Shown here: piece after piece, positions 1 to 9,712 of the stretch
Position numbering within the stretch: position 1 is the stretch's first letter
Layout: each line of letters opens with the position of its first letter
Assembly: GCF_003086295.3 (NCBI RefSeq)
Contig: NC_092045.1
Location: 20,877,758 to 20,941,757, forward strand
Reading direction: 5' to 3'
DNA length: 64,000 bases
DNA from: Arachis hypogaea
Lineage: Eukaryota; Streptophyta; Magnoliopsida; Fabales; Fabaceae
The notes under the pieces: model-generated
Seen by the model: the letters and a program-made list of their open reading frames with translations, nothing else
Told to the model about the DNA's origin: nothing
Databases searched by the model: none
Made by a program: the position numbers and the translations under genes

Positions 1-756
1 GTTGAACTGTTTGGCACTCTTCTGTTATTTGTTTTGATAACTGCTGTTTTGTTTGCTTCAACTATATTTCCATATTCATATTAGCCATTCTTGTTTCTTG
101 TAGTATCTTCTTGAATTCGGCTAGCTGTTTTGTTAGAAAATCCAGTTACTGATTGAATTCAGTAACTTGTTCTGTAGGACTGAGTTCAGCAGTTACTGTT
201 TTAGCCTCTTCATTGATGGAAGGTTCACTACTTAGGTACATATGCTGATTTCTGGCAACTGTATCAATAAGCTCTTGAACTTCTTCTATTGTCTTTCTCA
301 TGTGTATAGATCCACCAGCTGAGTGGTCTAGAGAAATCTGAGCCCTTTCTGTAAGCCCATAGTAGAAGATGTCTAACTGCACCATTCTGAAAACATTTCA
401 GAGGGGCATTTTCTTAGCATTTCTCTGTATCTCTCGTAGGCATCATAAAGAGATTCATTATCTCCTTGTTTAAAGCCTTGGATGCTCAACCTTAGCTGTG
501 TCATCCATTTTGGAGGGAAATATTGATTCAGGAATTTTTCTGACAGCTGTTTCCATGTCTTTATGCTAGCCTTAGGTTGGTTATTTAACCACCTCTTAGC
601 TTGGTCTTTTACAGCAAATGGAAATAGTAATAATCTGTAGACATCCTGATCTATTTCCTTATCATGTAATGTGTCAGCAATTTGTAAAAACTGTGCCAGA
701 AATTCTGTAGGTTCTTCCTGTGGAAGACCAGAATACTGGCAACTTTGCTGCACCAT
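1..756 (-). pseudogene. Decayed gag of an Athila-like Ty3/gypsy element (family A)
   Basis: Minus-strand remains of a retrotransposon capsid (gag) gene. The segment read from 756 to 373 has the retrotransposon gag-domain pattern: a helix-rich stretch with 'FLQIAD', 'RLLLFPFAVKDQAKRWL', 'TWKQLSEKFLNQYFP' and 'ESLYDAYERYREMLRKCP'. Near position 385 a one-base shift moves the frame. The protein then continues as 'MVQLDIFYYGLTERAQ' and 'DHSAGGSIHMRKT', a signature of Athila-type gag. A stop near 146 is followed by more same-frame gag-like coiled-coil sequence running off the window, with a further stop. Upstream of 756 there is also a stop after 'FELNS', so the N-terminus is eroded too. It lies downstream of the primer site at 1971-1989 and the LTR at 1996-3539, as expected for gag. 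Not functional as read. Confidence 0.85.
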
Positions 757-1970
757 GATAATGAGCTAAGAATTCAACTCAAAGCTACTAACTCCAATGG
801 AGGGTATACAAAAATACTGCTCCCATATGAAGCAGTAGTGGGGTTGGCATATGACCCCAGAGTCCTTCTGGACTGTTCATTTCCACTTAGGTCCATGATG
901 GAGAAAGGGAGATGATGTGGATTTATTTTATTTATTTTATTATAAAAAAGTAATTTTTGAAATAATAAAATAAAATAAAATAAAAACTAAAATAAAAAAT
1001 AAAAAATATTTTTAAAATTTTCGAAGAAAATGAGGAGAGAAAAAGTGGTTAGGATATTTTTGAAAAAAATGTGATTTTTTTTAAAAATCTTAAAAGGATA
1101 AGATTTTGAAAATTTTTGAAATTGAAATATGAATTTTTATAGAAAATTTCGAAAAATTTGCTTGAAAATAGTTAGAGAAGATAATTTTTTGATTTTTGAA
1201 TTTTATGATGAAAGAGAAAAACATACAAAAGACACAAGACTTAAAATTTTTAGATCTAATGTTCCTTGCTTTCGAAAATTTTGGAGGAAAAATACCAAGG
1301 GACACCAAACTTAAAAATTTTAAGATCAAAACACAAAGAAGACTCAAGAACACTTTGAAGATTCACAAGAACAACAAGAACAAAAAAAAGAACACCAAAC
1401 TTAAAAATTTTTTTAAAACCAAATTAAATTTTCGAAAATTAAAGAAAATTAACAAGAGAACACAAACCTTAAAGTTTGGCACAAGATTCAATCAAAGAAA
1501 AAATATTTTTGAAAAAGATTTTAAAAAGAAGATGCCCAATTACCAAGAACATAAACCAGCGCTCTAGTCAATTGAGCTATAAATGTAGCGTATTTTAAAG
1601 AGGTATTTTTAATAACTAAAAATAAATATTTTGAAAATGCACAAGGAAAACACGAAAAACACAGAGAATAGGAAAAACCAAAGATTAAACAAGAAAAATT
1701 GACAAGAACAATTTGAAGATCAAGAAAAACTAAAGAGCATGCAATTTGAAAATTGAAAGACAAAGACAAGCATGCAATTGACACCAAACTTACAACAAGA
1801 CACTAAACTCACAAAAAACTAACAATTAATAAAGAAAAATAAATTTTTTTTGAAGAAAAATTTTTAAAAAGGAATAATAGAAAATGCAATTCTAGTGACT
1901 CTAAACCAAAAAGATAAATTTTTCCTAATCTAAGCAACAAGATTCACCGTCAGTTGTTCAAACTCAAACA
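757..1970 (-). other. Untranslated leader of family A element
   Basis: Between the primer-binding site and gag. 757-880 still contains gag-like codons with stops. 900-1900 is extremely A-rich on the plus strand, with many copies of a 'CGAAAATTTT'-like word and runs of A. Open frames here are low-complexity Lys/Asn/Phe strings and are not believable genes. Confidence 0.6.
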
Positions 1971-1989
1971 ATCCCCGGCAACGGCGCCA
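1971..1989 (-). other. Primer-binding site (tRNA-Asp type), family A
   Basis: Read on the minus strand this is TGGCGCCGTTGCCGGGGAT, which from memory is complementary to the 3' end of plant tRNA-Asp(GTC) including CCA. It lies six bases downstream of the LTR end. It fixes the orientation of the element as minus. Confidence 0.85.
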
Positions 1990-1995
1990 AAAACT

Positions 1996-3539
1996 TGGTG
2001 CACGAAAATTACTTTACACTATGTAATTTGGTACAATTAACCAGCAAGTGCACTGGGTCGTCCAAGTAATACCTTACGTGAGTAAGGGTCGAATCCCACG
2101 GAGATTGTTGGCTTGAAGTAAGCTATGGATATCTTATTATTCTTAGTCAGGATATAATATCAATAATAATTTTTAGTTTTAATTGTAAAAAGTAAAAGAG
2201 CATGAAACAAATACTTATAATGCAATAATGGAGAATATGTTGGAGTTTTCGAGATGCTTTGTCTTCTGAATTCCTGTAACATAATGCTTCCTCACTTTCA
2301 AACATGCAAGGCTCCTTTCATGGCAAGCTGTATGTAGGGCGTCACCGTTGTCAATGGCTACTTCCCATCCTCTCAGTGAAAATGGTCCAAATGCTCTGTC
2401 ACAGCACAGCTAATCATCTGTTGGTTTTCGATCATGTCGGAATAGGATCCATTGATCCTTTTGCGTCTGTCACTACGCCCAACACTCGCGAGTTTGAAGC
2501 TTGTCACAGTCATCCAATCCCAGAATCCTACTTGGAATACCACAGACAAGGTTTAGACTTTCCGGATTCTCAAGGATGCCGCCATCAGTTCTAGTTTATA
2601 CCACGAAGATTCTGGTTAAGGAATCTAAGAGATACTCATTCAATCTAATGTAGAACGGAGGTGGTTGTCAGGTACACGTTCATGGATTGAGGAAGGTGAT
2701 GAGTGTCACGGATCATCACCTTCTTCATAGTGAAGCGCAAATGAACATCTTAGATAGGAACAAGCGTGTTTGAATGAAAAACAGAAATAATTGCATTAAT
2801 TCATCGAGACGCTGCAGATCTCCTCATCCCCAGCAATGGAGTTTAGAGACTCATGCCTTCACAAGGTATATGATTCAGATATAAAAATATCATGAGATAC
2901 AAAATAAGTCTCTAAAAGTTGTTTAAATACTAAACTAGTAACCTAGGTTTACAGAAAATGAGTAAACTAAGATGGATAGTGCAGAAATCTACTTCTGGGG
3001 CCCACTTGGTGTGTGCTGGGGCTGAGACTTAAGCTTCTTACGTGCCTGGGCTGTTTCTGGAGTTGAACGCCAGGTTGTAACCTGTTTCTGGCGTTGAACT
3101 CTAACTTGCAACCTGTTTCTGGCGCTGAACGCCAGACTGCAACATGAAACTGGCGTTGAACGCCAACTTACGTCATCTATCTTCGCGCAAAGTATGGACT
3201 ATCATATATTGCTGGAAAGCTCTGGATGTCTATTTTTCAACCCAATTAAGAGCGCGCTAATTGGACTTCTATAGCTCCAAAAAATCCATTCCGAGTGCAA
3301 AGAGGTCAGAATCCAACAGCATCAGCAGTCCTTTTTCAGCCTAAATCAGATTTTTGCTCAGCTCCCTCAATTTCAGCCAAAAAATACCTGAAATCATAGA
3401 AAAACACACAAACTCATAGTAAAGTCCAGAAATATGAATTTTTCTTAAAAACTAATAAAAATATACTGAAAACTAACTACAACACTCTAAAATCTACATG
3501 AAATTACCCCCAAAAAGCATATAAAATATCTGCTCATCA
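1996..3539 (-). repeat. 5' LTR of family A Ty3/gypsy element
   Basis: A 1544-bp LTR. On the minus strand it begins TGATGAGCAGATATTTTATA at 3539 and ends GTGCACCA at 1996, directly before the primer site. It is clearly homologous, in the opposite orientation, to the solo LTR at 19797-21321; for example the block at about 2305-2400 matches 20935-21015. 3056-3160 holds several GCGTT.AACGC paired motifs. Size and motif style recall the FIDEL family of Arachis, but this is from memory. The matching 3' LTR would lie left of the window. Confidence 0.85.
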
Positions 3540-4023
3540 CACGACAATGACAACGAAGATTATCGGGATCTATAGGGTTTTATTTTCTTGTTTGTCTACT
3601 TCATTGTATTCTACTTCTGTGACATTTTATTGTATTCAGACAATTTATTTTTAATAAAATAATTTGTTGATTTTTGCTAATTTTAGAATTTTGCTAACAA
3701 TTTTGTTAACAAAATTTTTAATTTGACTACTAATTGTGGTTTAACTGTGCCAAAAAAATATTACTGTAGGATTTACCCTTCGGATAAATCCGACGGTAAC
3801 TCGGTGCCTAAACACGTGAAATGACACCAAAATTAGTGTCGGATTAATTCGATAGTAATCATCAACTCACTCTCGAGGAATCCATTGAAAATACCGACGG
3901 AAAATCTGCCGGTAATTAGCATCAGACAAAAAAAATCGTTGGTACGCGGTTTTCAGCGACGTTTATACCGTCAACTCCAAGACGACGGTAAATCCGATGG
4001 TACTCAACGTTTTTCTTGTAGTG
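3540..4023. mobile_element. CACTA transposon terminus remnant (right end at 4023)
   Basis: The segment ends TTCTTGTAGTG at 4023, the reverse complement of the plant CACTA terminus CACTACAAGAA. Upstream are repeated 'atccgacggtaa'-type words (about 3780-4010), like the subterminal repeats of CACTA elements. The other half was probably separated by insertion of the family A element at 3539 and lies outside the window. No coding sequence seen. Confidence 0.55.
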
Positions 4024-5071
4024 TCATGATTCATTGACTCATATCCATGAATAAGCACCATGATCATTCAGAAACCAACAACAATAATGACAATCTAAAG
4101 TTGAAAACCATGCCAATTGTCAAATATCATCGGAATCGAAACAGCAAAGCAATGCTTGGAAGTGGCACGTAGATGAAATGGAACGCATCAATAATCTTAC
4201 TGTCTCTTCTTGACTCACCAGAGCACCCACTTTCTCCACCCACACTGTACCCACGATCTCATTATACCCACCACTGCTACTCGCAACAAACGCTACCAAA
4301 GGACACATGCGACATATTCACAGCCTCCAAAGCCGTAATATTTAACTTCTCATCTTCATAACCACATTTCATTCGGGTTCGGGTTGTGAGCCTCAACCTG
4401 TTATTTTGGGGCTCCAAGAGAAAAGGAGAACTTTGGGAGGAAGTCGGAGAGGGGGTGAATTGGTCATTGTTGTCGGAGGTTATGAGGATTTGGATATTCT
4501 CTGAGTCGCAGAGCTCCTACAAGAACTAGCGGCAGTGGGCACAAGGTGTGACAAGACAATGAAGGAGGTAAGGGAGGTCTCACTATTGAGGAAGAGGTTG
4601 GTTACGAAGAACTTTTTCGACATGGACATATGAGTGGTATGAGGGGAAGATGACAGGGGATACAACGACGTTTTTGTAGACATAGAAGATGACAATTAAC
4701 TCTTTGACCATTTTGAGGTGTACACGTATGCAACGAACATCCATCTCAACAAAGAGAGGTGCCAATACACATGGTTACTATGAGAGGTTAGAATTTTTCG
4801 TTTGAAGTTGACGAAAAAATACCTACAAAAATCGCGTTGTGTTATAAAAATAGGTGACAGAAGGATAAAATGAATTGTTATTTTTTCATAAAAAATTGCG
4901 TTGTCATTCACAAAAATGAACAAGAGTTAAGTCAGTAGTTCACTTAAAAATTATTAAAAAAATGATGAAAAAAGAAAAAAATGTAGAAAAAACAAAATAG
5001 AATAAAAGAAGAAGGCGCACACGAATCTAAGTATGAGAAGACGCATACAAAAGTGCGTGTATAGAAAAAAA

Positions 5072-5073
<2 letters not shown>
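4024..5073. other. Intergenic, no gene recognised
   Basis: No supported coding region, RNA gene or bounded repeat. Short open frames on both strands overlap each other and lack recognisable motifs. Confidence 0.5.

Positions 5074-5110
<37 letters not shown>
5074..5110. repeat. (TA)n microsatellite
   Basis: About 18 uninterrupted TA units. Confidence 0.95.
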
Positions 5111-5113
<3 letters not shown>

Positions 5114-6359
5114 GTCAAACTTAAACTTTTTTGGGGCTGAACCAAATAAATCAACCAATTTTAAGAAATTAAACTAAATTAAATTAGTAATCGCAACAAT
5201 TAAACAAGGTTGCGAGAACCGGACCGGTCAATGAACCGATAAGACAACTGGTTCATTAGTTCAATGGTTCGACCAGGATTCAACTGGGGTTCAATCGGTT
5301 TAATTAAATATTAAATAAAAATTAATGTATGTAATGTTTGATCACTATCTAGTTGTTCTATCTTCAAAAATAAAAATTTCTAATTAGTAATAACTACAAG
5401 TTACAAACACAAATTTACACAAATTAAATTCAGTTACAGCCAATGACTAAATATTGATAGTTGAATAGATTTACAGAATTTCTAATCACATCAAAAAGCA
5501 AACAATATATGCAGCACCAAAAGTTCAAAACAGAAAATTATCAATTACATTCGACATCAAAAGTTCAGAAAATAAATTCAGAAGTCATAATCCAAACAAT
5601 TAGACAATTAAATCAACAATTAACAAAGGGAAAGAGAGGGCTAATTCCATAATTTATAGCTTTGAAGATGCCCACAGCCTCATCAAGAAACTTAGCAGAG
5701 AAAGAAAGAACCTGGAGAACAAAGGGAAGAAACTCGACTGCTCAAGCGTTTCACAGAGGTGAAAGCAAGGTCCCTAGAATACGCTCTTGTGAAAGTTAAA
5801 AGAACTCCTCCTATGAAATAAGAACGATTATCCGGCTAATCCATGCTCTTGGAAGAAGAACTAAAAGGGCTGGTGCAGACAAATACATCAATTCATATAA
5901 TTCATATAGTATTCAACATAATTAAATTCATCAATTCATCAGTTAATTCACCAAACTCAATATAGTGGAATTCAATACAACAGAATTGAACTTATATAGC
6001 AAAGTTCAAAATTTCAAAATTGAATTTACATCAAATTTATTCAAAATTACAGAACCTTTAATCGATATAATTAACAAAAAAAATTGAAAAGCAGAACAAG
6101 AACTCAAAAGAAAAACTGAAAAACTCTGCATCTGCCATCTGAAGCTCTAAACTAAAATCTGCCCTAAATTCCTCACTGAATAAAAAAATCAATTGAAAAT
6201 AAAAACCAAAAAATCCATGAACTCAATAACATCAGCAAGTCAATAACCCAGTTCATACAGAGAAACAAAATTCAGCAAGTCAACAAGTCAGCAACCCAAA
6301 CCAAATAAACAAAATTCATTGAAAAACAAAGATGTTATGTTAGAGACTTAGAATACTCA

Positions 6360-6490
6360 CCGCGGAAGAGCACAGCCAGACGACGATGACTAGATGCCTG
6401 ACGACGACCAGACGATGCTGATGACAAGGATGACAAGCCGACGACCAGATGCCCGACGATGACTAGACGGCCGACGACGACCAGAAGATC
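6360..6490. repeat. GACGAC-rich degenerate tandem repeat inside the hAT element
   Basis: Repeated words of the type 'cgacgaccagatgcc' and 'gacgatgactaga' occur several times. Degenerate, with no coding evidence. Confidence 0.55.
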
Positions 6491-6627
6491 CCTCGTCTGC
6501 GACGGTGAAGCTTCGATCAGGCGTTTGTTGGAGGTGACAGTGGCGAGCTCACAGAACAAGATCAGAACCTCGAAAAATCAAAATCAAGAAGCATAGGTGA
6601 AAGAACAGAGTCTTACCGAATTCAGAA

Positions 6628-6863
6628 GGAGGCGGGCTCGACCGGTGGTGGTCGCAGCTGTTGTGGATGATTGTGGGTGGCGACGAGGAGGCAGGCTCGG
6701 CCGGTGGTGGTCGCTGTTGCTGTCGATGGTTGTGGATGGCGACGAGGAGGTGGGCTCGGCTAGTGGTGGTAGCTGTTGCTGTCGATGGTTGTGGGTGGCG
6801 ACGAGGAGGCGGGCTCGGCCGGTGGTGGTCGCTGTTGCTGTCAATGGTTGGTGGGTGAACGGA
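6628..6863. repeat. 59-bp minisatellite, four copies, inside the hAT element
   Basis: Four head-to-tail 59-bp units each start GGAGGC(G/A)GGCTCG or a close variant and contain GGTGGTGGTCGC and GTGG(G/A)TGGCGACGA. The units differ by a few substitutions. Because of the repeat, open frames exist on both strands, giving Arg/Gly-rich or Thr/Pro-rich proteins. I regard these as by-products. Confidence 0.9.
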
Positions 6864-7001
6864 GGCTGCCGCCGAATGCTCAATTAGGTTAGGGGAAAGG
6901 GGAAGAAAGGGGAAGAAGGGGGGGGGGAATAACTCAGATTAGGGTTAGTGGCTTAGGAGACTTTCGCGAACGCCTTTCTCCTTTTTTTTTTTTAAATGCC
7001 A

Positions 7002-7015
7002 AAACGACGTCGTTT
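7002..7015. promoter_or_regulatory. Perfect 14-bp palindrome with ACGT core
   Basis: AAACGACGTCGTTT is a perfect palindrome, further flanked by CCA and GG. GACGTC is the C-box core bound by plant bZIP factors. It lies near the right end of the hAT element, so it may be a transposase or host-factor site. Role inferred only. Confidence 0.3.
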
Positions 7016-7219
7016 GGCGTCTGAAGTTGCAAACCATTGAACCGTCAAAAAACCGGACGGTTCTTCCAGTTCGCCGGTTAACTGTCGGTTCAACTGGTTT
7101 TTCTATCGGTTTTTTGCCAGAAGGTTTTTAACGTTACTTGGACCGACTAAATAACCAGTTTCCAATTTTTCCGGTTGAACCGGCCAGTCCGGTCCGGTTT
7201 TCAGAACCATGCAATTAAA

Positions 7220-7957
7220 CCGGTTGCGAGGGACATATTAATCAAGGGTATTTTGGCTATTGACAAATTTATTTTATCATATTTTGATTTAAAACACCAA
7301 TTGGTTCGTCATTTGATTGACTTAATTTCGGTTTACACACTTTTTAAAAGAAAAATTAAAAAATTAATTAAGGCGCACAATATGCCATATTCTTATTAAA
7401 AATATTACTACGCTTTATTTGAGAAATTATTATTTCATGAACAAGAAAAATTTATAGGTGAATTAAGAGAATTTTAAATTTTTAAAGTGCTCTAAAAGTA
7501 AATGAAAAATGTTATTTCATTTTATCATGTTTTACTTTTTTTTAATATGTCAATAATAATAATCGACTATCCAACGTTCTGGACAAAATATAGAGTATAA
7601 CAATAAAAATCTCAGGTTAAAAAAATGGAAACAAACAATATTTATAGAAAAACTGAAATATAAATTGATAATTGTAACTTTACAACATTGCAAAGTTAAT
7701 GGTTAATTTCGAACAAAATGAAAAAAAAAACATAAATGAACATAAAATAAAAAATAGGAGGATAATTTTACTGCTAATCCGTTTACGTTAATTTTAGACG
7801 AGTTTATTTTAATTAAATATATATATGTTTGGATACGGTGTTATATTTTATTAATATTAATAATAATAATTTGTTGAAAAGAGAAAAAATTAATTACAAA
7901 TTTTAAATTGATCAGGTCAAGGTCTTTTTAAATAATTTTTACGGTGGATGCGTTGAT
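7220..7957. other. AT-rich upstream region of the carboxylesterase-like gene
   Basis: No coding sequence. Short imperfect AT repeats. Presumably holds the distal promoter of the gene at 8036. Confidence 0.5.
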
Positions 7958-7964
7958 TATATAA
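7958..7964 (+). promoter_or_regulatory. TATA box of the carboxylesterase-like gene
   Basis: TATATAA lies 72 nt upstream of the ATG at 8036. The DNA between is C/A-rich (repeated CACAACA), typical of a plant 5' UTR. Transcription would start around 7990. Confidence 0.65.
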
Positions 7965-8035
7965 GTGAACCCTTCGTCCACTTACATCCTCACCAATCCA
8001 TCACCCTCATCAAACACACAACACACAACACAACA

Positions 8036-9304
8036 ATGGCGACTGCACGGTGCAGCTCCTCCATCCTTCTGAGGACCAAGACCACCCTGCGACCGGCCTC
8101 AGCACCTCATCAACAAAACCCTTCGTCCACCTACACCTCCATTATTCAGCACTCTCGCAACCTAATAAGCACCGCAACAAACAAGACAATTCACACAACA
8201 ACAATGGCATCGACGGCACGGTGGAGCACCTCCCTCTTAAACAAATATTCTGTCCTCCGTCCGAGGACCCCGATCCTGCCACCGGCCTTAGCACCTCAGC
8301 CACAACCCCCTCTATCCACTTACAGCACCACCGTTCATCACTCTATTTCTCGAAGCACTGCAACAATCAAGAAAAAACACGCAACAAGGAGAGTGGAAGC
8401 TACCATGGAAGAAAAGGAGGTGTCACTCGAGTTCCCCTTCTTTCGCGTCTACAAAGACGGCGGGGTGGAGTCACTCCATTCCACACCAGTATTCTATCCT
8501 CCCTGCGACGTTAAAGACGCCGTCATTTCTTCCGATGCATGTGCACCTGTCACCGCTCGTATCTTCCTCCCAAAAACACCCAACCCCAACAACAAACTCC
8601 CTGTCTTGCTCTTCTTCCATGACAGCGGCTTCTGCGCCAGTTCCGCCTTCACCGAGGAATACAGTAACCACGTCGCCGCCATTGCCAACGAAGCCAAGGT
8701 CCTTGCGATCTCCGTAGAGTACGCTAAGTTCCCGGCCCGATCACCGCCCGAGTGCTACGAAGACGCCTGGAGATCTCTCGAGTGGGTCGTGTTGCACAAG
8801 GGCGGGGATGGGCCAGAGCCCTGGCTTAACGAGCTTGCCGACCTGCAGCGTGTTTTCATCGCCGGGAGCGGCACCGGCGGTAACCTCTCGCACTGGGTGG
8901 CTAGCCTAGTGGGAAAAACAGTGTTACCGAGGGGTGTGAGTGTGGAGGGTTCGATTCTGGTGCACCCTTTCTTTGGTGGAATAGGGGACGATGATCAGTG
9001 GCTGTTCATGTGCAAGGAGAAGAACGGGCCGGAGGATCCGAGGCTGAAGCCGACGGTGGAGGATTTACAGAGTCTTGGGTGTAAGAGGGTTTTGGTGTGT
9101 GTGGCGGAGAAGGATCCTTTGCTGGTTGCCGGAAGGAACTACGTTACGGCACTGAAGAAGAGTGGTTGGAGTGGAAGTGTTGAGCTCGTTGAGAATCAGG
9201 GTTTGGGACATTGCGAGCATGTTTATAAGCCTTATGAAGACAGTTCTCGTGAGGTCTTGAAAAAGATTGCTTCTTTTATCAATGAAAAGAATTGCTGCTG
9301 TTAG
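8036..9304 (+). CDS. Carboxylesterase-like (CXE, alpha/beta-hydrolase fold-3) protein with predicted organelle leader; catalytic Ser missing
   Basis: Intronless, 422 aa. From residue 124 ('MEEKEVSLEFPFFRVYKDG') to the end it matches the plant CXE family, relatives of GID1 and 2-hydroxyisoflavanone dehydratase, usually about 320 aa. Landmarks: the oxyanion-hole motif HGGGF is HDSGF at 195-199; the nucleophile elbow GDSAGG is GSGTGG at 277-282, so the catalytic Ser is Gly279; 'HPFFGG' is present; the acid Asp360 ('AEKDP') and base His392 ('GLGH') are kept. Ester hydrolysis by the usual mechanism is therefore unlikely; a binding or dehydratase-like role is possible. Residues 1-123 are Ser/Thr/Arg-rich and acid-poor, like a plastid or mitochondrial transit peptide, and contain two similar halves (starting at M1 and M57). 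The first ATG is preferred because it follows the TATA box and the frame is open throughout; translation from M124 would give a standard-length CXE. Confidence 0.85.
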   Translation: MATARCSSSILLRTKTTLRPASAPHQQNPSSTYTSIIQHSRNLISTATNKTIHTTTMASTARWSTSLLNKYSVLRPRTPILPPALAPQPQPPLSTYSTTVHHSISRSTATIKKKHATRRVEATMEEKEVSLEFPFFRVYKDGGVESLHSTPVFYPPCDVKDAVISSDACAPVTARIFLPKTPNPNNKLPVLLFFHDSGFCASSAFTEEYSNHVAAIANEAKVLAISVEYAKFPARSPPECYEDAWRSLEWVVLHKGGDGPEPWLNELADLQRVFIAGSGTGGNLSHWVASLVGKTVLPRGVSVEGSILVHPFFGGIGDDDQWLFMCKEKNGPEDPRLKPTVEDLQSLGCKRVLVCVAEKDPLLVAGRNYVTALKKSGWSGSVELVENQGLGHCEHVYKPYEDSSREVLKKIASFINEKNCCC

Positions 9305-9357
9305 CTTACTCATGTTGACGTGGGAGAAATTGAATTTATGTTGGTTTCTTTGTTGTT

Positions 9358-9379
9358 TTGAAAAAGATTGCTTCTTTTA
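9358..9379 (+). repeat. 22-nt copy of the coding 3' end in the 3' UTR
   Basis: Identical to 9257-9278 inside the carboxylesterase-like reading frame. The two copies are 101 bp apart, one before and one after the stop codon. The rest of 9305-9696 is AT-rich with no gene. Confidence 0.85.
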
Positions 9380-9712
9380 GAATAAGTGAGTGTAGGTCTC
9401 ACTCATAATGCATGGTATGGTTAGGCGATATCATGATTCATGACTTGCCATTGCCATGCACATGTGCCTCCTTTAATTAATATTTTGTTCGCCTAAATAC
9501 AAAAATACTTGTCTTTCAACTTTTATCTATTGTTCGGTCTTTAAATTTAAATATTTTAATTTTTTAATTGCTAATTAATCATGTTTTTTATATAGGCCAT
9601 GCTAGGTAACCAATAACTTTCTTGAATAACATAAAAAACTACTAATCAAATCAAAACACATTATACCTCCAAATTATTCACCTAAATCTTAATATTAGAA
9701 TAATCATCCGCA

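Larger units (their letters stand above)
5205..7211. mobile_element. Non-autonomous hAT-superfamily transposon, 2.0 kb
   Basis: Bounded by an exact 8-bp target-site duplication, CAATTAAA at 5197-5204 and 7212-7219. The left end begins CAAGGTTGCGAGAACCGGAC. The right end, read inward, begins CATGGTTCTGAAAACCGGAC. These imperfect terminal inverted repeats continue into AACCGG-rich subterminal sequence on both sides (5205-5300 and 7020-7211). An 8-bp duplication with a CA(A/T)GG start is diagnostic of hAT. No hAT transposase is encoded. The interior is AT-rich (5300-6330), then a GC-rich block with tandem repeats (6360-6863), then a short G-rich and T-rich stretch. It must be moved by a transposase made elsewhere. 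Confidence 0.88.

Noticed and set aside
1090..1790. Overlapping open frames on both strands
   Set aside because: A-rich leader giving Lys/Asn/Phe low-complexity proteins; no motif, and inside the untranslated leader of family A.
1971..1989. Looks like a piece of a tRNA-Asp gene
   Set aside because: Only the 3' end matches and it abuts an LTR, so it is a primer-binding site.
6584..6887. Arg/Gly-rich and Thr/Pro-rich open frames on both strands
   Set aside because: Direct consequence of the 59-bp minisatellite; units divergent and no start context.
8050..8514. Second open frame overlapping the carboxylesterase-like gene
   Set aside because: Shadow frame; Ser/His/Pro-rich because of the C-rich leader, no family match.
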